From: Parachlamydiaceae bacterium
GTDB taxonomy: Bacteria > Chlamydiota > Chlamydiia > Chlamydiales > Parachlamydiaceae
Direction: 5' to 3'
Length of the DNA: 7,000 nt
Assembly: GCA_013817115.1 (NCBI GenBank)
Contig: JACDDG010000124.1
Location: 1-7,000, forward strand
Shown: in pieces, positions 5,933 through 7,000 of the stretch
How the letters are laid out: every line of letters starts with the position of its first letter
How positions within the stretch are numbered: the first letter of the stretch is position 1
The notes under the pieces: generated by a model
What the model was told of the DNA's origin: nothing
The model's input: only the letters and a program-made list of their open reading frames with translations
Databases searched by the model: none
Translations under genes and position numbers: made by a program

Positions 5933-5970
5933 TATCTTCTTAAATTTACTTGGGTAAATTTAAGAAGATA
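5933..5970 (-). other. Perfect 17-bp stem-loop between Cys-rich protein 2 and msrA
   Basis: Positions 5933-5949 and 5954-5970 are perfect reverse complements around a 4-nt loop, beginning 11 nt after the TAA at 5982-5984. On the minus strand it is not followed by a T-tract, so it is not a classical terminator. It could be a partial terminator, a processing or stability element, or an attenuator that sets how much msrA is made from the upstream promoter. The stem is AT-rich. Confidence 0.7.
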
Positions 5971-5981
5971 TACAGGGCTTT

Positions 5982-6659
5982 TTATTGGCAAACCGGTTCA
6001 CATGGATTTGGATTGCAAATGTGTTTGTAATAATACTTTGGAACCCATTTACATTTGCGATCACAAACTTTACGAGAGCAATTTCTTACTTCCGTAGTCG
6101 TGAAGTATTCAGGTTCGTAGCGGCAGCATGTTTGGGTGTAATATTGAGGAACATATTTTACACATGTTTTTTCATATTCTTTAGCAACATAACGGCAGCA
6201 TTTTTTTTCATAACATTTAGGCTCGCTAACTGTTCGCCATTCATTATAGTAGCAAGGCTCATATTTGCAATAGAGGCAATAGACATCACCACATTGATGT
6301 TCTTGTGGTTCTCCGCAACAAAATTCTTGGTTTGAGTAATCTTGATGATCTCCGTTATTAGAAAAGTTTCCTTGAAAATCTCTGCCCTCATAATTGGAAG
6401 TTTGATAGTCATTGTTTTGGTATGAGCCACCCCCAAGGGTGTTGCCAACGAATTTTCCGACTCCGCCAACAGTATTACCAACAAATTGTCCGGCACCACT
6501 AACAGTATTACCAACAAACTGTCCGGTACCACTAACTGTATTGCCAACAAATTGTCCGGCTCCCCCAACTGTGTCACCAATTATTGAACCGTCGGCAACG
6601 GCTGATGCACTAAACAAAAGACCGAAACTAGCTAAAGCTAAAGCAAGAAGTTTTTTCAC
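5982..6659 (-). CDS. Secreted Cys/Tyr-rich protein 2 with Gly-rich tandem repeat
   Basis: A 225-residue protein read from a GTG start. An ATG seven codons upstream (6680) is in frame, but the GTG at 6659 is preferred: AAGGGG lies 5 nt before it, and the product then starts with the same KKLL...ASFGLLF signal peptide as Cys-rich protein 1, cleaved after Ala-Val-Ala (20-22). Residues 28-78 hold four and a half 11-residue repeats of the form GNTVSGAGQFV. An Asn/Asp/Gln-rich linker (79-112) follows, then the Cys/Tyr-rich core (123-215), which matches residues 52-144 of the paralogue without gaps at 67 of 93 positions. It has 18 Cys, all in the C-terminal half, of which 11 core positions are shared. 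No catalytic motif is visible. The likely role is an exported, disulfide-linked envelope protein. The Gly-rich repeat may act as a flexible or self-associating arm. The gene stands first in the cluster, upstream of msrA. Confidence 0.8.
   Translation of the reverse strand: MKKLLALALASFGLLFSASAVADGSIIGDTVGGAGQFVGNTVSGTGQFVGNTVSGAGQFVGNTVGGVGKFVGNTLGGGSYQNNDYQTSNYEGRDFQGNFSNNGDHQDYSNQEFCCGEPQEHQCGDVYCLYCKYEPCYYNEWRTVSEPKCYEKKCCRYVAKEYEKTCVKYVPQYYTQTCCRYEPEYFTTTEVRNCSRKVCDRKCKWVPKYYYKHICNPNPCEPVCQ
6426..6578 (-). repeat. 33-bp tandem repeat coding 11-residue Gly-rich units
   Basis: About four and a half direct repeats of 33 bp encode residues 28-78 of Cys-rich protein 2. The units start at Gly28, Gly39, Gly50, Gly61 and Gly72, each reading roughly GNTVxGxGQFV. 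Nucleotide identity is high in the middle units, so copy number could change by slippage or recombination without breaking the frame. The paralogue lacks the repeat. Confidence 0.85.
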
Positions 6660-6693
6660 AACGCCCCCTTTAAGGTACATTTCAACATTTTTT

Positions 6694-6712
6694 ATCGCTA
6701 AAATTGAGCGAT
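6694..6712. promoter_or_regulatory. ATCGCT-N7-AGCGAT dyad in the leader of Cys-rich protein 2
   Basis: A perfect 6-bp dyad, ATCGCT (6694-6699) and AGCGAT (6707-6712), with a 7-bp spacer lies just downstream of the predicted start of transcription. The paralogue carries a shorter dyad at the equivalent place (5144-5159). It is either a protein-binding operator or a 5' UTR hairpin. Sequence alone does not distinguish them. Confidence 0.45.
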
Positions 6713-6724
6713 TTCCTATTTGAC

Positions 6725-6753
6725 AGACTGGCTTCTTCGTAAATTTTAGACAA
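6725..6753 (-). promoter_or_regulatory. Predicted promoter of Cys-rich protein 2
   Basis: On the minus strand TTGTCT (6748-6753) is followed after 17 bp by CAGTCT (6725-6730). An A-rich tract extends upstream to about 6773, like an UP element. The -10 is weak by itself. The call rests on identical spacing and box sequence in front of Cys-rich protein 1. Leader length would be about 60 nt. Msr production may depend on this promoter through read-through. Confidence 0.42.
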
Positions 6754-6832
6754 GAATTTTTTTTGTTTTTTTTAAGAAATATTGTTTTTACAAATATTAA
6801 GAAAGAATTAGGCGAGATATTTGAGTTTTTGA

Positions 6833-6900
6833 CGAGGATTGAATACTACGCACGGGCGCAAGATTCCAAATGATACCAATCTACCGCTCTCAACTCCTCG
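6833..6900. other. Gene-free stretch with weak outer inverted repeat
   Basis: CGAGGA (6833-6838) pairs with TCCTCG (6895-6900), and TTGA next to it can extend the pairing past a one-base bulge. A 5-bp stem, ATAGC/GCTAT, follows at about 6904-6917, directly before the repeat element. No open reading frame is visible. The segment may belong to a larger composite repeat reaching past the window end, but the pairing is short. Confidence 0.25.
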
Positions 6901-6916
6901 GCAATAGCTTAGGCTA

Positions 6917-7000
6917 TATACCGAAGTGCGTCCAAATTTTGGATTTTTGGCTTTGAGAAAGCCCCGGGATTAAGCGATCAAAAACGACCCAATATTATAA
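6917..7000. repeat. MITE-like inverted-repeat element, left part, cut by window end
   Basis: Positions 6917-6999 align with 3014-3098 from TATACCGAAG through GGGATTAAGCGATC to ATATTATA, with one 2-nt gap and scattered substitutions. Its left arm (6917-6975) is closer in places to the reverse complement of the other copy's right arm (for example TTTTGGCTT and GAGAAA). The matching right arm should lie just beyond base 7000. Both copies sit in intergenic DNA. Confidence 0.75.

Noticed and set aside
6158..6580. 140-codon minus-strand open frame with Leu/Val-rich repeats
   Set aside because: It is a shadow of Cys-rich protein 2. Its apparent repeats come from the 33-bp tandem repeat read in the wrong frame.
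6412..6723. Plus-strand open frame with Pro/Thr/Cys repeats
   Set aside because: It is antisense to the same tandem repeat and signal peptide of Cys-rich protein 2, which has strong independent support.

Overview
This 7-kb window is AT-rich bacterial DNA that most resembles an amoeba-associated member of the Chlamydiota (Parachlamydiaceae, Protochlamydia-like). That placement is inference. It rests on two exported Cys/Tyr-rich proteins that recall chlamydial disulfide-linked envelope proteins, on a large protein with a SopB/IpgD-type phosphatase signature that looks like a type III effector, and on the repeat-littered intergenic DNA. No rRNA, tRNA, CRISPR array or transposase is visible.

Layout. 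Positions 1-180 hold a cluster of GC-rich palindromes with no gene. A small membrane protein of the GlsB/YeaQ/YmgE family (377-646, +) follows. It converges on a 720-codon gene (655-2817, -) whose product has a disordered Ser/Asn-rich N-terminus, a coiled coil, and a C-terminal region resembling the SopB/IpgD phosphoinositide phosphatases (Cys603-X5-Arg609). The gene-free gap 2818-3285 carries that gene's promoter and a 147-bp inverted-repeat element (3014-3160). A second, truncated copy of the element runs off the right end of the window (6917-7000). Next is a standalone BioD-like P-loop/DRTGG protein (3286-4398, -).

The right half is one minus-strand cluster: Cys-rich protein 2 (5982-6659), then msrA (5335-5874), then Cys-rich protein 1 (4607-5104), ending at a strong intrinsic terminator (4474-4508). 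The two Cys-rich proteins are paralogues, with a 93-residue core that aligns without gaps at about 72% identity. They share the same signal-peptide type, the same promoter/leader architecture, and a long stem-loop just after the stop codon. Protein 2 additionally carries an 11-residue Gly-rich tandem repeat between the signal peptide and the core. A methionine sulfoxide reductase between two secreted Cys-rich genes suggests a shared theme of envelope redox chemistry, but co-function is not shown by the sequence.

The most interesting items are the SopB-like candidate effector with its altered active-site loop, the Cys-rich paralogue pair with its duplicated regulatory region, and the two families of palindromic repeats.
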